Shown here in pieces: positions 36,417-49,091 of a stretch of DNA of 64,000 nucleotides. The translations under genes were made by a program, and so were the position numbers. Under the pieces are notes generated by a model. The model was not told the DNA's origin and did not search any database. It saw only the letters and a list, made by a program, of their open reading frames with translations. The stretch comes from Osmanthus fragrans. Taxonomy: Eukaryota > Streptophyta > Magnoliopsida > Lamiales > Oleaceae. Numbering within the stretch: the first letter of the stretch is position 1; every line of letters starts with the position of its first letter. The stretch is from assembly GCA_019395295.1 (NCBI GenBank), contig CM033341.1, positions 5,024,501 through 5,088,500 of the forward strand. Reading direction: 5' to 3'.

Positions 36417-39400
36417 TTAAACAGAGACGTAAGAGACAACAACGGTGAGGTCATCAAGTTTACCGCCATAATAAGAATATCCAGCTTCTTGTGCTGCAGT
36501 AGAGAATGGAGTTTGCCGTTTCCTGTCCAAAGCTCGTAGGCGTGCAAAAGCTGCAATCTTCTGTGCTGTAGCATCCGGGCTAAGGCCATATTTGTTTACA
36601 TCTGCCACAACAGCTGCTATCTCGTTATTATACAAGTTATCAAACAAGCCATCAGTTCCTGCAACCACCACATCTCCTGGTGCAACAGTAATTGTGAACA
36701 CCTGACAACAATCTTCACAGGTCAGCTTTTCAAAGCAAAAAGAACAAGCATCAACAATTTTAAATCATTGCAAAATTCTACTGCTTCTGCATGAGTTTTA
36801 AGTCATGACATTCCAACAGATGCAGCGCTGTATGAAACAGAGTGAAAGTAAGGGAATCAAGTAGCTGAGATGCCCCCAAGCATAAGTATATTGGAAATAA
36901 GGCTTAACTTGTGACTGTTTGTTGTTTTCTAATATTTTACTGTTTCTTTAGTTAGTGCATACGGATGACATTGATTTAGGCAAAAAGATAATGATACTGC
37001 ATAACCAGACAGGTATGAATCACAGAAAACAAGCCATAATTCCAAATTCAAGTCCAAGAAATGGTGTACATGAGGTACTATTAAGTATTAAAATGGTGCT
37101 TCAACTGACCTGTCCGGAGCTAGGTAGATCACCCCTAGGGTCGTTTTCAAGTTGATACGTGAAATTGAAACTATGTTGTTGCGCAGGTGATTCAAAGAAC
37201 GTTTGCCCATCTCTGACCACAATGAATCCACTGTCTCCAAGATTGATAGCGTTTAGACCCTGTTCAGGGAAACATAATTGTATAACTAAATTATGACATT
37301 CTCATAAGAGATTTTTCTAGACATATTGTAGAACAAATGAAGATTCCAAGGACAGATCACTAACATTTTCATTGCAGTGATTGTACAAAAAGGGGGAAAA
37401 CACCATTTAATAAAAATTTCTTCTCCCTTAATAAGTATTTTACAAATAAAAAATCAAATGAGCTCTCTAACATTTTTCTCAGCAGATAACATGGATGGAT
37501 TAATCAAAGTCCAGGAATAAAAAAAGTGGCAATTTTGATATGCCAGTTTACAGCCAATACTTCAAGTAAAATTTAGACCTTTATATTGCTTTCCTTTTCA
37601 TAATGTTACAGCTTCAAGTTCAACCATATCCAGAATGCATTCACTTGAACCTCTTTCTAACTTCCATGTGAAGTTGATTTGTGGATGTCAATAAATATGA
37701 TGTCTGAAAAGATTGCTAGTGCAAACTATTTATGTTAGATCTTTAGGGAGTCAAAGATCTACATTTTAGTTTTTATGTGTGTGTCAAGACATTTAACTTA
37801 TCAATCAATTCCATTATATATTTAAAAAAAAAAAAAATCCTTTCCATATATCAGGGTCCTAGGCAATTAGTTAGATCATTGCTCTAGATGACTTTCCTCT
37901 TTAGCCTTCCAAAGACCAGCAAGTTTCTCGTTTACCATATCTCGTTTGGATTGACCCTACATTGCATTTACTAGATTTGTACCATACATGAAGATTGTTT
38001 TTATACAAGATGAGAAATGAGAATGGATATGCCAGTACGAGTATGTTTTTATGTACTTATTTCCAAAACTGAAATCCAATTCCAACTCGTCCGATAAAAT
38101 TTTATACAAACTAGTAACATATCAGATATAACCCCAGGTACAAGTTTTTTCCACGAGGTATATCAGTTATACCAGCATATCTAGATTCCTTAATTCTCCA
38201 AACACTTTATCTTTTATATATATAGACCATATTTGAGCTCCATTATTGGGGCCAAAATGTATTTTGAAATACTGTTTTGTTGGAGAAGGTGTGGTTAAAA
38301 AAAGAAGGAAATTTTTGAATTTATGTGTAAAATTATTTTATGGGAGGATGTGGTAGAAAATGAGTTTAAAAAAAAAAAAATGAATCTTTGGAAAAATGGG
38401 GGCCAAACATAGGCATAATCAATGTGCGTTCAAATGCACAATATATGAAAAGGTGAGTATCATAGCACTGCACCTCCTCCAAGTTCCAACCTTAACTATC
38501 TAGTATCTATATATTGATCAGACAAATGGCTACAGAATTTCTGAAAATTAAATGGTTTACCCACATATTACATGTTCACAGTCCAAGCAAAGTCACGTCA
38601 AATCCTATCAGACTGCAGGCTTGTAGCATTCTTTAATATTTTTCCAAGTCTTCTCTCAATTTTCTTGTTTTTTGCATTACTCACATTTTACTAATTTGCT
38701 CTTCAGTTTTCTTAATATTTTCTGACTACAATTATATGGGACAAAACTTAGAAGTAAGACACAGTCAAGGCTGAAGCATGTCTAACCAAAGTATGAATAT
38801 CGTCAAACCTGATTTTTAAGGGCAATAATGCAGGCTGTTGAGGAACCCATGGCTTTAGTCTTTGCGTGTGCTTTTTCCAACACGCGCAATGGGTCAATAT
38901 CACCATTAGCTTCATCTTGAATTGCTCGCACAGAATTAGACATGAGTTCACGAGCATATTCTCCAGCATTAATACCAACATCTGCCCAACCACCAACTCC
39001 ATCAGCGACTCCAATTACTTGCTCATCCACACAAATAAAATGAGCATCTTCCCCACCAGTTTCTTCTTTTGCTGGATGAGGCAGGTAGCATGCTCCGGAA
39101 AGTAGCTTTAGAACCCGATCACCAGAAGCCCTGGAACAACAACAGAGCAAATAATATCCTGATTATAGTCACTGCCTAAAGTTCATATTCTAATTAATTA
39201 AAAGTTAAAATCTAGCACGGCCTCATGCTAACTGAAAAATTAAAAGAAAGTCAGGTGTAGGCAAAAACAGTCAACTTGGAGGAGAGTTTTGTAGCAAAAA
39301 AAATTCATATGGCACTTTGGGAATCATAAGATATGTGCTCTGTATTTTAAATATGTCATAAATACAAATCTAAGAATACAGTAACATATGCAAAGCTCCA

Positions 39401-40126
39401 AAGCAGTAATTGGATAATTCATACAACAATCTTACAGTTTGACACACGAACAGCGGAACAGGCCAAGATTTTAGATAAAACGTATAATCCGTCTTTAACA
39501 AATTCAGACTCTATTCAAAGCTGTGAAATAAGAATTCAAAGCAAAAACAAGATAAAAGAGAACCTCTCATCTGAAATTGCCAGACTTATAAGCTCATCAG
39601 TACACGAAGATCCATCAGTCGACAAATCAGGCACAGTCCCATCAGAATAATACGAAGATGAGAATGTACGGAAATTATTTGACCATGTTGCAAGGGCCGG
39701 ATTAGAAATGCACGACCTTTCCGTGAGATCGAACATAAAATTTACTTGGACTCCCTTATGGCCATTAGCTGCTCCGTTTCTCATACTCACACTAGCCTTC
39801 CGGCAATTCCTACCGTTCCTATCACTAAAATAGACACCTCTAGGCTTTGCAAAACTTTGGACATTCCCACAACCTGAGACTAAAGCATCGAGAACAAGAT
39901 CTCCTGAGGCAGCCACCGTACCTGAAGCTGCCATGGCTACTCTATTACATAGAACACTTGAATAATTTAATACTGCACAAGTTCCGCCGCGTACAATAGC
40001 CCTATAATTCTTTCGAGGAAAGCAAGCTTCAATTAAATGGGAGGATTGAGAATTTTTTAATCTCAAAGCCCTTCGAAAACCAAAACCAAAAGCAGTATTC
40101 AGATTTGAAAGCAGCCCAGATGGCAT
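36417..40126 (-). CDS. Protein phosphatase 2C family protein (PP2C 55/80-like), probably organellar
   Basis: Four exons on the minus strand: 39564-40126, 38809-39130, 37110-37259, 36417-36701; 1320 nt, 439 aa, all borders GT-AG and in phase. The start ATG at 40126 opens MPSGLLSNLNTAFGFGFRRA, a basic, Ser/Leu-rich leader that fits an organelle-targeting peptide. The first 190 residues are otherwise poorly conserved. The PP2C metal-binding core follows: GGEDAHF and GVADGVGGWADVG (about 213-240), then SSTACIIAL, AINLGDSGFIVVRDG, GDVVVAGTDGLFDN and KLDDLTVVVSYV near the C-terminus. The Asp residues that hold Mg/Mn are present, so the enzyme is probably active as a Ser/Thr phosphatase. The short compact domain is typical of this plant subgroup. 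Substrate unknown. Intron 2 holds a MITE. Confidence 0.92.
38225..38414. mobile_element. MITE in intron 2 of the PP2C gene
   Basis: About 190 bp with imperfect inverted ends (GACCATATTTGAGCTCCATT and the complement of GGGGGCCAAACATAGGC). The core, GTGTAAAATTATTTTATGGG, matches the MITE at 59899-60068. A possible ATA target repeat is not the usual TTA. Confidence 0.55.
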
Positions 40127-41208
40127 TTTCTAAACCAACCAATTCAATGTTTCCTTTCGGAAAACCCTGTAAATAGAATCCATAAATAAACCATTCTCTT
40201 TGCTTATTCTGGGTACAAATAACAATGCCACCAAAGCAATCAAAACCTTGCTACCTGAAATAAAAGCCAAATGGGCTATCAAATCCACAAAACTGAATAC
40301 ACGATACCGGGAAGAAAAGGGAAAATTTCGAGAGAGAAGTACAAGTGATAATGAGCAAAGAAAATCTGAAGATGCCTAATTCAGAGGCTCCGCCACAGCC
40401 GTGGATAAACAGAACCTTATCTTTATAGAGGTATCAAAACTTTTTATGTAGAGGCGGAAAATTCAATTTTTGTCTTTGTTAATGGTGCGAAAAGGTGGAA
40501 ATAACGATGCCAGCTTGCATAATAAAAATAGGATTTTGCTACTTCGACAGATAATTTTAACAGATATTTTGATATAATTTAAGGTGACGGCAGATGATTT
40601 GATAAAATAGCTGCCTTTGTTTAAAACAATTTAATCGTATTTTAATTTTGTGTTTTGAGTTTTGAATTCATTTTGTGTTTTATGTTTTGGATGTTCATTT
40701 TGAGATTGTTGAAAACTCGTTCTTTTTATCGTTTTGACAGATTTGTGAAGAAAACAGTCAAAAAGTAAAAAAATTGTTTTTTATTTTTTTCCCAAAATTT
40801 TTAGCCGTTTTCAAAAACTCGTTTTCGAAAATGGGAAAAATAACGCCTTTTGCAATGTTTTGAAAAATGGAAAATGAAAAACGGCCCGAAAACAGTAAAG
40901 AGGAGGTCCCATAATTTTGAACAATTTTCTAAAATTTTACGATCTTTAGAATTTATAAAATGTCTATTATCTATTCGAATTTTCCCTACGACTAGGCATG
41001 AAAACAGTACAATTTCATAGAACTGGCTAAATAAATTTTTAAAATCATTTAATTGAATCATGTCACAAAACTCTTTCTTCTTTCCTTTTGAGTTCTAAAA
41101 TTTATTTGTTTCACTCACTCAATTCAATTTCAAAGCAATCGTTCATTCACCTAACGGCTTGCTTGGTAGAGATTTAAATTCAATTTTAATTGAAAATATA
41201 ATTATTCA
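40127..41208. other. PP2C promoter side and intergenic DNA
   Basis: 5' leader and promoter of the PP2C gene to about 40450, then AT-rich DNA with a run of AAAACG/CGTTTT palindromes near 40800-40890. No gene. Confidence 0.45.
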
Positions 41209-41366
41209 TGCCTCCTGGGCACATCCGAGTTGGTGGAACAATTGCATTGGTGGGCTCGCAACCCCAGCGTGGAAAATTCGATTTCTAGAAGGCACGAGTT
41301 TTGAAAGAGAGATTTATCTCAAAGACAAAGCAATGACTGGAAGGCAGTGAAAAGAGCTCTCTTGGG
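41209..41366 (+). repeat. SINE-like repeat, 5' part (continues at 42382)
   Basis: The head CTGGGCACATCCGAGTTGGTG resembles a Pol III A-box region, and GGAAAATTCGATTTC near 41272 resembles a B box. The 3' part resumes at 42382 after the hAT insertion. Confidence 0.4.
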
Positions 41367-41374
41367 GCCAGGAG

Positions 41375-42373
41375 TAGGGGTGGGCGTCGATCGGGTTGGG
41401 TCGGGTTTTTACTCAACCCAATTAAATTCGATTTGCTATAAAATCAACCCAACACAACCCAATTACGTAGTTAAACCCAACTCAACCCAACCCAACCCAA
41501 CCCAATTAAGTTCGGTCGGGTCGGGTCGGGTTGGTCGGTTTGTAGTTCAAAATAAGATAATAGCTAATAGCGAAAGATGTCGAGAAACAAAATTATGGAG
41601 TTGCGAAATGGAAATAAATAGCATTTATTTTATTCTTTTGGATATGGAAGTTCATTAGTGGCTGCAACGAGCGACCGACATTCAAATATTATCATATATT
41701 CAAACAAAATCAACACGTTACACGTCATCCAAATAACTAAAATACGATTAATATTTAATATAAGGTACAATCACCCAAACAAAAATTGATTTAAAGATAA
41801 CTAAATAAATAGATTTTGTGTTTTTATTTTGTGTGATTAATTTTAAATTTAAATATATTTTAATGTCTCATTAGATGTATTCAATTGCAAAATAAAAAAT
41901 AAAAAATGTCAGAACTGATATATTTAGTTTTCTTAGAACTTAAATGTTATTGGCAAGATCTTATTTCGGCACGGGAATTATATATGATGTGTATATGTTT
42001 ACATATGAATTTAGATCTCGTGTTTGGTTCCTAAAATTTGTAAACGGATGTTTATAAACAAACCTTAGAATGATGCATTAACGTGTTATGAAGGCTATAA
42101 AAATAAATAATTATAATAATAAGCTATGTGCTAGATTTTATACATATATATACTTAAAATTAGGTTAGAGTTTTTTTTTTTTTTTCAATTTAACGTCTTT
42201 TTCCTTCTTCTTTTTTTTTTTAATCGGGTCGGGTCGGGTTTAGGCTATTAACCCATAACTCGACCCGACTGACCAACCCGGAACTCGAAACCCGCCCAAA
42301 AAAAGCAAAAAATCGACCCAAACTGACCGTTCGGTTGATTTTTCGGGTTTGATCGATTTTTTGCCCACGTCTA
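41375..42373. mobile_element. hAT-type non-autonomous element inserted in a SINE-like repeat
   Basis: 999 bp with ends TAGGGGTGGGC and the complement of GCCCACGTCTA, the TAGGGGTGGGC class of hAT termini. Near both ends GGGTCGGG and AACCCAACCC repeats form long subterminal inverted repeats. Flanking octamers GCCAGGAG and ACAAAGAG match at 5 of 8 positions, consistent with a decayed duplication. Confidence 0.65.
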
Positions 42374-42381
42374 ACAAAGAG

Positions 42382-42521
42382 TATAAGCGGTGCAAGAACC
42401 TGAAAATCAACAAGGACATAACCCACGGTTTACCTCCTCGAGTAGCTGAGGGGCCGGTGACTAGAGGTTCAGGAATTAATCTAACTAAGTTGGGATACCT
42501 GGGTATAAAAAAAAAAAAAAA
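42382..42521 (+). repeat. SINE-like repeat, 3' part with poly-A tail
   Basis: Sequence GCGGTGCAAGAACCTG... ends in GGGTATA followed by a run of 15 A (42507-42521). Together with 41209-41366 it makes a SINE-sized unit of about 300 bp. Confidence 0.4.
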
Positions 42522-44357
42522 TTACATTCACTGTTGTTACCTATGTGTACTTTTTGTATCAACTTATTAATCCATGTACCATCACCATCGACCCATCACC
42601 GTCAACAGACACCCATCAATACGAAAAAATTATATACATTGTTGTTATGATGTATAATTTTTTGTATTATAACTTATTAATCCATTCATCACTACCATAC
42701 ACCACAATTGATGTCACTGTTGTCATTGTCACCACCACCGCAACCCACCATCTAGAATTGAAAACTATCAAAATTGCAGCCCAAACTTCTTCCAACCACC
42801 ATTACCACCACCACTATTACTTCGCACCACCGCCGGGGCATTTGCGTGTATCACCTTCTAGATTTAAAATACCGATGGAGAAAGAAAACAAATCTGCAAC
42901 CGAAGTGTGAACAATCCCAAACTTGAGTGTAAGCAATCGCCAATTACCCCAAACACTACCATGCGAAATCGAAAAAATTAATTTTTTGTCCCTTTTTATT
43001 TTGCATATTGTGGGACGATGGATTAATGGGTTCCCAGTTTTGTGGTGGTGAAGATCGGCAGCTGCGGACAGAATGGCCTAATTTGCGCTTTTAGTTGATA
43101 AAATCTCTCATTTTGAAGTATAAAAAATAAATACATGAATGGCCTAATTTGCTCTTTTATTTGAAATATTGTTTAGTCTAAACTTATTCATCGATCATAA
43201 ATTATTAAAATAATTTATCAAAATTTATTTATCAATCACAAATTATTAAATTAATTGATCACAAATTATTTGTCGTTTATAAAGATAAATTGTAGGTCAC
43301 AATTACAAATTTAGTTAATAATCACACAAATTACTCATTCTATTAGTCACAATTTTTTTTCATCCCATCGCATCCCACTCCACCCCACCACACCACACCA
43401 CACCACACCACAATCGGGCACCGATGCCAACATCATCCAAACGTCGTGCCACCACTATCACAAACTCTTCAACTCACCCCATCCCATCCCAACTCAACCC
43501 ATCTCTATCCCCACCTCACTCCACCATCATCGACACCACCCAAGTCGTCATAGCTACGTCTATGGTCAAACCACTGTCGCCGCCGCCAAGCACCCCAAAA
43601 GAATTCATCACCACCACCACTACCTCCACAGTCAAACGAACGGGAAGATCCAAATCATCACGCCACATCACCACCATAACAACCTCCCCTTCCATAGTCA
43701 AACAACCACTATCGTCACCAAAAATCGTTGTCGCCCATACAAATCACCCCGTACAGATTTGTGATCATTTCTTAATCACTGTTATCTTCCAGGTCTGATC
43801 CAATAACCCAACCCAGATCATCAGACACAAACCCACCAAATCAAAATTAAAATAGAAACCATAACCAAATCAACTACACAATCTATCACAAAATAGCGAC
43901 TTCACATTGGCTCTAGCACTTCCAATCATCTGTGTTGACTGATCGCACAAGAATCCCAAGCAGGCCTCTATATCCTACGAAATCTTCATATGCCTCGAGT
44001 GCTCCGACAAGCACTGTGGTCGAATACTATTTTCATAGTTGTGTGGATGTGAATTTGAGGGTGGGCGACGGTGATGAAGTGGGAATTGTGATTTGGGAAA
44101 ACAGGGTAAAGGAGAGGTGGGATGGGATATGGTAGGGGGCATTCGGAAGGCGGTGGACGACAATGGGCAACAATGGCCTTTGACGGTGATGTGGGTCTAG
44201 GAGATGGGGTGGATTTGGGAAGAATTCAATTAAAGGATAGGGTGTGGGACACGTTGGGGTGGGGGGTTAGGGTGGGTACACCTAATTTTCTAAAGATAAT
44301 TTTTTGTACCTAATTATTGAAATGTGAAGTTAAAAAGTAGATATGTGTGTAATTTCC
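42522..44357 (+). mobile_element. Mutator-like repeat cluster, copy C
   Basis: It shares the special composition of copies A and B: ATCACAAATTATT repeats at 43190-43350, then a long CCA/CAC-rich, G-poor tract at 43370-43800. The right end (complement GGAAATTACACACATATCTA) matches the left end of copy B (GAAAATTACACATTACCCTA). The left limit is unclear: either near 42522 or near 42969, and the part 42522-42900 has a tandem duplication of about 110 bp of its own. No target duplication found. Confidence 0.45.
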
Positions 44358-45452
44358 TCCTATTTTCTTTGTAGAGGCCCACAAGGACAGGCTATTGTCC
44401 ATGGGCTTAACACTTGGGCCTAGTACAGTCCACCTTCACAGATCATGACGCGGACAAGGGCCAGGCCGAATGCTTGTCTGGCAGCTGGAATCTGCCCCCT
44501 CAAAGCAGGAACAGCAACTCCCCTTGTACAGAGGAACTGCTGCCAGAATTGTTACAGATGCGCTACTATGGCAGCATGGCCGCATTTGTTTGGTCTACTC
44601 CTTTTTTTTCTCTTTTGCATTTTCCAATTGAAAGCTGCCAAGTGTTATCTGTTGAAATTCTGGCAGCTCTTTTTCTGTAGTCTGTACACAGAGTAGGTTT
44701 GAGGCATGAAATAGGACTGGCCCAAATATCAGTGGTCCACCTGATGAAAGGCATCAATTGTCAATACCTACACTCTCCAGTAGGGATATTGAAACTCATC
44801 AATTGTCTAAAACTTTCCAATGGCTTTTTCAAGCAGCAGGTGGAATTCAACAGTAATTAAAAATGATGTAAAACTACAGTCTACAGGAACTAAATCATAT
44901 TAGTTAATGGCCGACATAAAAATTCTTCCAAAAATGTTGCTAATAATATTAAACTATCAATCAACTTATCTCACAGATGAAACAAAGGCTCGACATAATC
45001 ACACCAAATCAAAACTAAAATACAGATTGTCTGAACTCACCGTGCTATTAATCTAGTGTTCCCATTTGATAAACATAAAGGAATTTAAATCCGTTGGATT
45101 AATATTTAAACTCCATATAATAGTGTAGGATATGTTTACTTCTGGTTTTAACCATTCCCAGCTAGTGTTCATGCAAGTACTAGATAAATAATGAGAAGAA
45201 AGGATATCCAAACCTGAATGTATTACTCAAAAGAGTTCCAGTCATACTTTAGTAAAAGGCAGCAGACACCATTGAAGAGGCTCAACTACTTCTCTGTCAC
45301 CGTTGACCCCGGCATTTCAGAGAACTAACACAATGGCCTACCATATGTTTGCTAGCTACACTTCAGTTATTCAAACGATGTTACGCACAGGCACAGCATA
45401 CAAGTATCGTGTGTAAACGAACAAGTACTAACAACCATAAGCTATGCTCGTG
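44358..45452. other. Downstream region of the IDD gene
   Basis: Presumably holds the 3' UTR of the minus-strand IDD gene near 45452. A Cys-rich 83-codon ORF on the plus strand at 44445-44696 is discussed under findings. Nothing else is recognised. Confidence 0.45.
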
Positions 45453-47614
45453 TCAGCTTCTCCCCATGTCTTTGCCAGAAAATTCTCCATCACCAAATGC
45501 TGCTGCTGTTGCAGCAATGTCAAGGCCATCATTGATGGATTTCATTATAGCAGACAGCCCACCAGTCGGGCCACCTCTGGCAGCCATCCCTAATCCGAGA
45601 AGATCGAGAGTGGCATGCTTGGGACCAAAAGCTGATGGAGTTCCCAACATCAATTCTGTCAAAGCAGACCCCCCATCATAGGCCAGTCCAAGTCCAAGAT
45701 CAGATGCTAATGATGCACCCTCGGACTCAATTTCTTGCCTACCCCATCTCTGGGGCTCGCTTGAAGGTGACAAAGAAGATACTAGTCCAAGCCCCCTCAG
45801 AGCCGACACATTTGATGCAGCTACCCCCACCTGAGCAGCCTTTTGAAGCAATGCTGTGGCAGACATTGCAGGCTGCAGCGGTCGAGTGTACTGCCTGCAC
45901 TCTTGTTCTGCTGTTTTAAAAATTGTAGACCCTTTGTTCATTGCAAGGCAGAGAGATATAGGTTCAGAAGATGTACAGAGTGCAATATCAGATGTCTGCT
46001 TAGGACAAGCCATGGTTTCAAATAAACCAGGAAATCTGGTTGCTTGAGATTGCAAACCTCCGGAAGAAGTTGATGAAGCAAATAAGCTGGCAAAAACATT
46101 ACTGTTTGTACTACCATTACAGCTGGAAAAACTGTTGCTGCTATAATTTGCAGGCGAGTCGGATACTGTGGGCGTCTCCTCGAAAATTCGGGTAGTAGTT
46201 GAGTTGTAACTTGAACTTTCAGGCAATTCTATGGAGATAAACAACATCAAGAAGAAAATATTTAGTTAATTGAAACTTCATAGAACTAAACAAGCAAGGG
46301 CACTTTGTATGAAGTTAAAAGATAATCAGAAAATAGTATAATTTTCAACTTTCTTTGCTTCACTCTTAACCAGAAATATCCCTTGGATTTGTATTAAATC
46401 TAAATTGCTATGTATTATTTGTTAATATCCAATGGACCTCTAGTTATTTAATTATGTAGCACTAGTTCTTGCACGTTCAAATCACAGATCAGGTAGTCTT
46501 AACACTATATACCGATATAAAAAAAATGTCACCAAAAAACTATTAAAAACAACTAAATTCCAAGATAAAAGGCAGATAAACAACAAAAAACTTTGGTTTG
46601 GTTTGCAGAACTAATACGACTAGGACAAAATCCAAATCTGAAACTACAACAATCCATTTTTTGGTCAAAGTACCTAGATTCTGAAGAGGAAGAACAGAGG
46701 AAACCACAGAAGTGGAAGGTGGAGCTGATGGTGATGAAGCCTGTGGTGGTGGTGCCACTGGCGGTTGTGATGGTGCTGCCACTTCTTGTGGCGGTGGAGA
46801 TGGCATAACATTTTGAATTTTCGGATCCTCGTCAGCACTAGGAGGTGCCAGTGCTGTATTCTTTTTTGCACTCTTCCCTGCTAATGCATCACAAAAACCC
46901 ATGTGTGTAATGAAACTATCCCTCCTGCATAACAAACAAGTCGAAATCAACTCCAAATATCAAAAATCACTTCGAAAGAGTCGTCTATAAGGTACACAAG
47001 AAAGGTCGATTCTTGGACCTCAAAAACAGAGTCCCACAATCACATTTATACTCTCTTGATCCACATATCTTCGAGTGTGCCTTCCAATCAGATTGAACTG
47101 CATAGTTTTTTTGAGCACTTCTCGCATTTCCACTTCTTTTCACCATGTTTTCTGCAGAAATGCTTCTTGATCCCGGTCAAATCACCCAGTGCCCGTGAAG
47201 GACTGTGATGAATGCAGCCAGCTACGGGGCACACGTAGACTCTTTTCTTGACTTCTTGACTTGATCTCTGCCTAAGCTTCCAAGGCAAATTATGACCCCT
47301 CCTATGAAGCTGCAAATTCTGATCTCTTTGAAACCCTTTATTGCAAATTTCACACACAAACCGATTCGTAGCCAACAAAGTCTTTGGTGATAAAGCAATC
47401 ACTTCCGCATCAGGATCTAATGAAAAAAAAATGAAAATTTCCCACAAATCAAAATTACATTATTTTCTTAATTCAATAGTAGTGGATAACGGGAACTAAT
47501 CTTTATAATTTTACCTGGCATTCCGGGGAGATTTCGCTTTTTCTTGGCAGTTAATTTTGGAAGGGCAGTTTGATTACCAGAAGAAGAGTCCCCAGAAGCT
47601 GTGGAATTATTCAT
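45453..47614 (-). CDS. INDETERMINATE DOMAIN (IDD) C2H2 zinc-finger transcription factor (one frameshift)
   Basis: Four exons on the minus strand: 47515-47614, 47019-47416, 46674-46924, 45453-46228. The start at 47614 gives MNNSTASGDSSSGNQTALP. A basic nuclear-localisation stretch (AKKKRNLPG) and GMPDPDAEVIALSP precede the fingers: ZF1 from Cys55 (CEICNKGF...HRRGH), ZF2 CPVAGC...HFCRKH, ZF3 KCEKCSK..YAVQSDWKAHSK, ZF4 CDCGTLF...RRDSFITHMGFC. Inside ZF3 one extra base next to the T run at 47106-47112 shifts the frame; leaving it out restores the phase expected at the next splice site and gives about 507 aa. The C-terminus has MSATALLQKAAQVG and LDLLGLG, marks of the JKD/RAVEN-type IDDs. These nuclear factors partner GRAS proteins in root patterning and gibberellin signalling. 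Confidence 0.88.
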
Positions 47615-47858
47615 GGTGGAAAAGCTATCTCAATAACTTGGTATGTGATGACTAATTTTTACAATTTCTGTTCTCCTGTGTGGCTATAAAGAGAAACATT
47701 TAAAGCGCATTTAAATTGAGGAAATTTGAGCATTAGAAAAAATTTATTTCTTTATATGCTCTGCCTTTTAAAGATACCCAGTAGCCAAATATGGTAGCCA
47801 ACCACCAGTTTATGACCAAGACCCGGAAAAGAAAAATCAGCTGATTAACATAAAAAGC

Positions 47859-48168
47859 TATTAGAATTCCACTGAATAAAAATATAAATCAATATATAAA
47901 GAATTTGAGACTATTTTTTTAATAAAATTGACTTTTTAACACGAATTCTCAAGTCTTAATATGATACCAAAGTTAAGCTCAATTTTGCAATGTTGGGTGC
48001 CCCAATATCGTTTTATTTACATTTATTTGACATAGTCCACGCTGTACGTGAGAGGACGTATTAGAATCCCACATTGATTGTGGATAAAAATATAAACCAA
48101 TATATAAAGAATTTGGGGCTACTCCTCTTAATAAAGTTGATATTTTAAGACGGACTCCCAAGTCTTAA
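47859..48168 (+). mobile_element. TRIM (miniature LTR retrotransposon)
   Basis: Two direct repeats of 103 and 110 bp (47859-47961 and 48059-48168), each starting TATTAGAATYCC and ending near CTCAAGTCTTA/CCCAAGTCTTA, surround about 97 bp. A decayed primer-binding site (TGATACCAAAGTTAAGCTC, compare TGGTATCAGAGC) follows the first repeat and a GTGAGAGGACG purine tract precedes the second. Flanks AAAGC/AAAAC are a near-match duplication. Confidence 0.7.
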
Positions 48169-48497
48169 AAAAACTAAATAAAATTATGGAAAAATCACCA
48201 GAAAATGGATCGCCGGCAGTGAAAGGTGAAAGTAGTTGAATTTCTTAATTCATTGATATGGGGTCTAGATAAAAATGGAAGGAAAAGAAATTGCAACCAG
48301 AAATAGAGTTTGTCGAACAGTGGGTTTAAATCTTGCAATGGCTACGACGGAGAAAAGGTCGGCGACGCAAAAATTTAGAGTGAGGAGAAGTTTGGGGGAA
48401 CGGAAAGAGAGTGGGTGCATGTGCAACAGTGCAAGTGTCTGCGAGTGCACAAAACTTCTTTGTTTGCGTTCACTTCAATTTCATTTTCTGAACCTAA

Positions 48498-48907
48498 GGG
48501 TCCGTTTGGTAAAAAATATGGAATTTAGTTGGAAAAAAAATAAATTACAGAGAATTGAATTACCTAAAATTTATTTTAGAGAGAATTGTTATTAATGGTG
48601 TTTGATTGATATATTTTTTCACCTGATAAATTTTTACATTTGACTTTATTTTTTACGCAAATTGTCAATTAAATGGATAAATTTTTTTACTTTTGACTTT
48701 GGAATGTGTTCCAATTGGTTAAAAAAAATTCGTTCAAAAAACTGGTGAAAAAATATTTTTCAACTTTTGTACATCAATAACTTGTACCTTGAAAAAAAGG
48801 TGAAAAACGTTTTCCTTAGAAAACAAGCCCAATCAAACATGTGAATTTTAAAAAGTAGAAAAACGTTTTCTATTTTCTTTGAAAAATACGCTCAATTAAA
48901 CGGACCC
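48498..48907. mobile_element. Tourist-like MITE
   Basis: 410 bp with ends GGGTCCGTTTGGTA and TTAAACGGACCC, flanked by TAA (48495-48497 and 48908-48910). Confidence 0.8.
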
Positions 48908-48966
48908 TAAAATTAACATTAATAATAAATAATAAGGAAGGAACAGAGTGTTTCTATCCCCAAACC

Positions 48967-49007
48967 TCCCCCCCCCCCCCCCAAACACACACACACACAC
49001 ACACACA
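48967..49007 (+). repeat. Poly-C/CA microsatellite
   Basis: A run of about 15 C (48968-48982) followed by about 11 CA units. A likely site of sequencing slippage. Confidence 0.95.
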
Positions 49008-49091
49008 TAAATTATTATTTTTATTTTTATAGAAGAGGGGGTCAACTGCCTCTAAAAATTATTTTAATTTTCAAGACATCTGTTATTTAGG

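Noticed and set aside
43424..43798. 124-codon Ser/Thr/Pro-rich ORF
   Set aside because: Same low-complexity CCA tract in repeat copy C.
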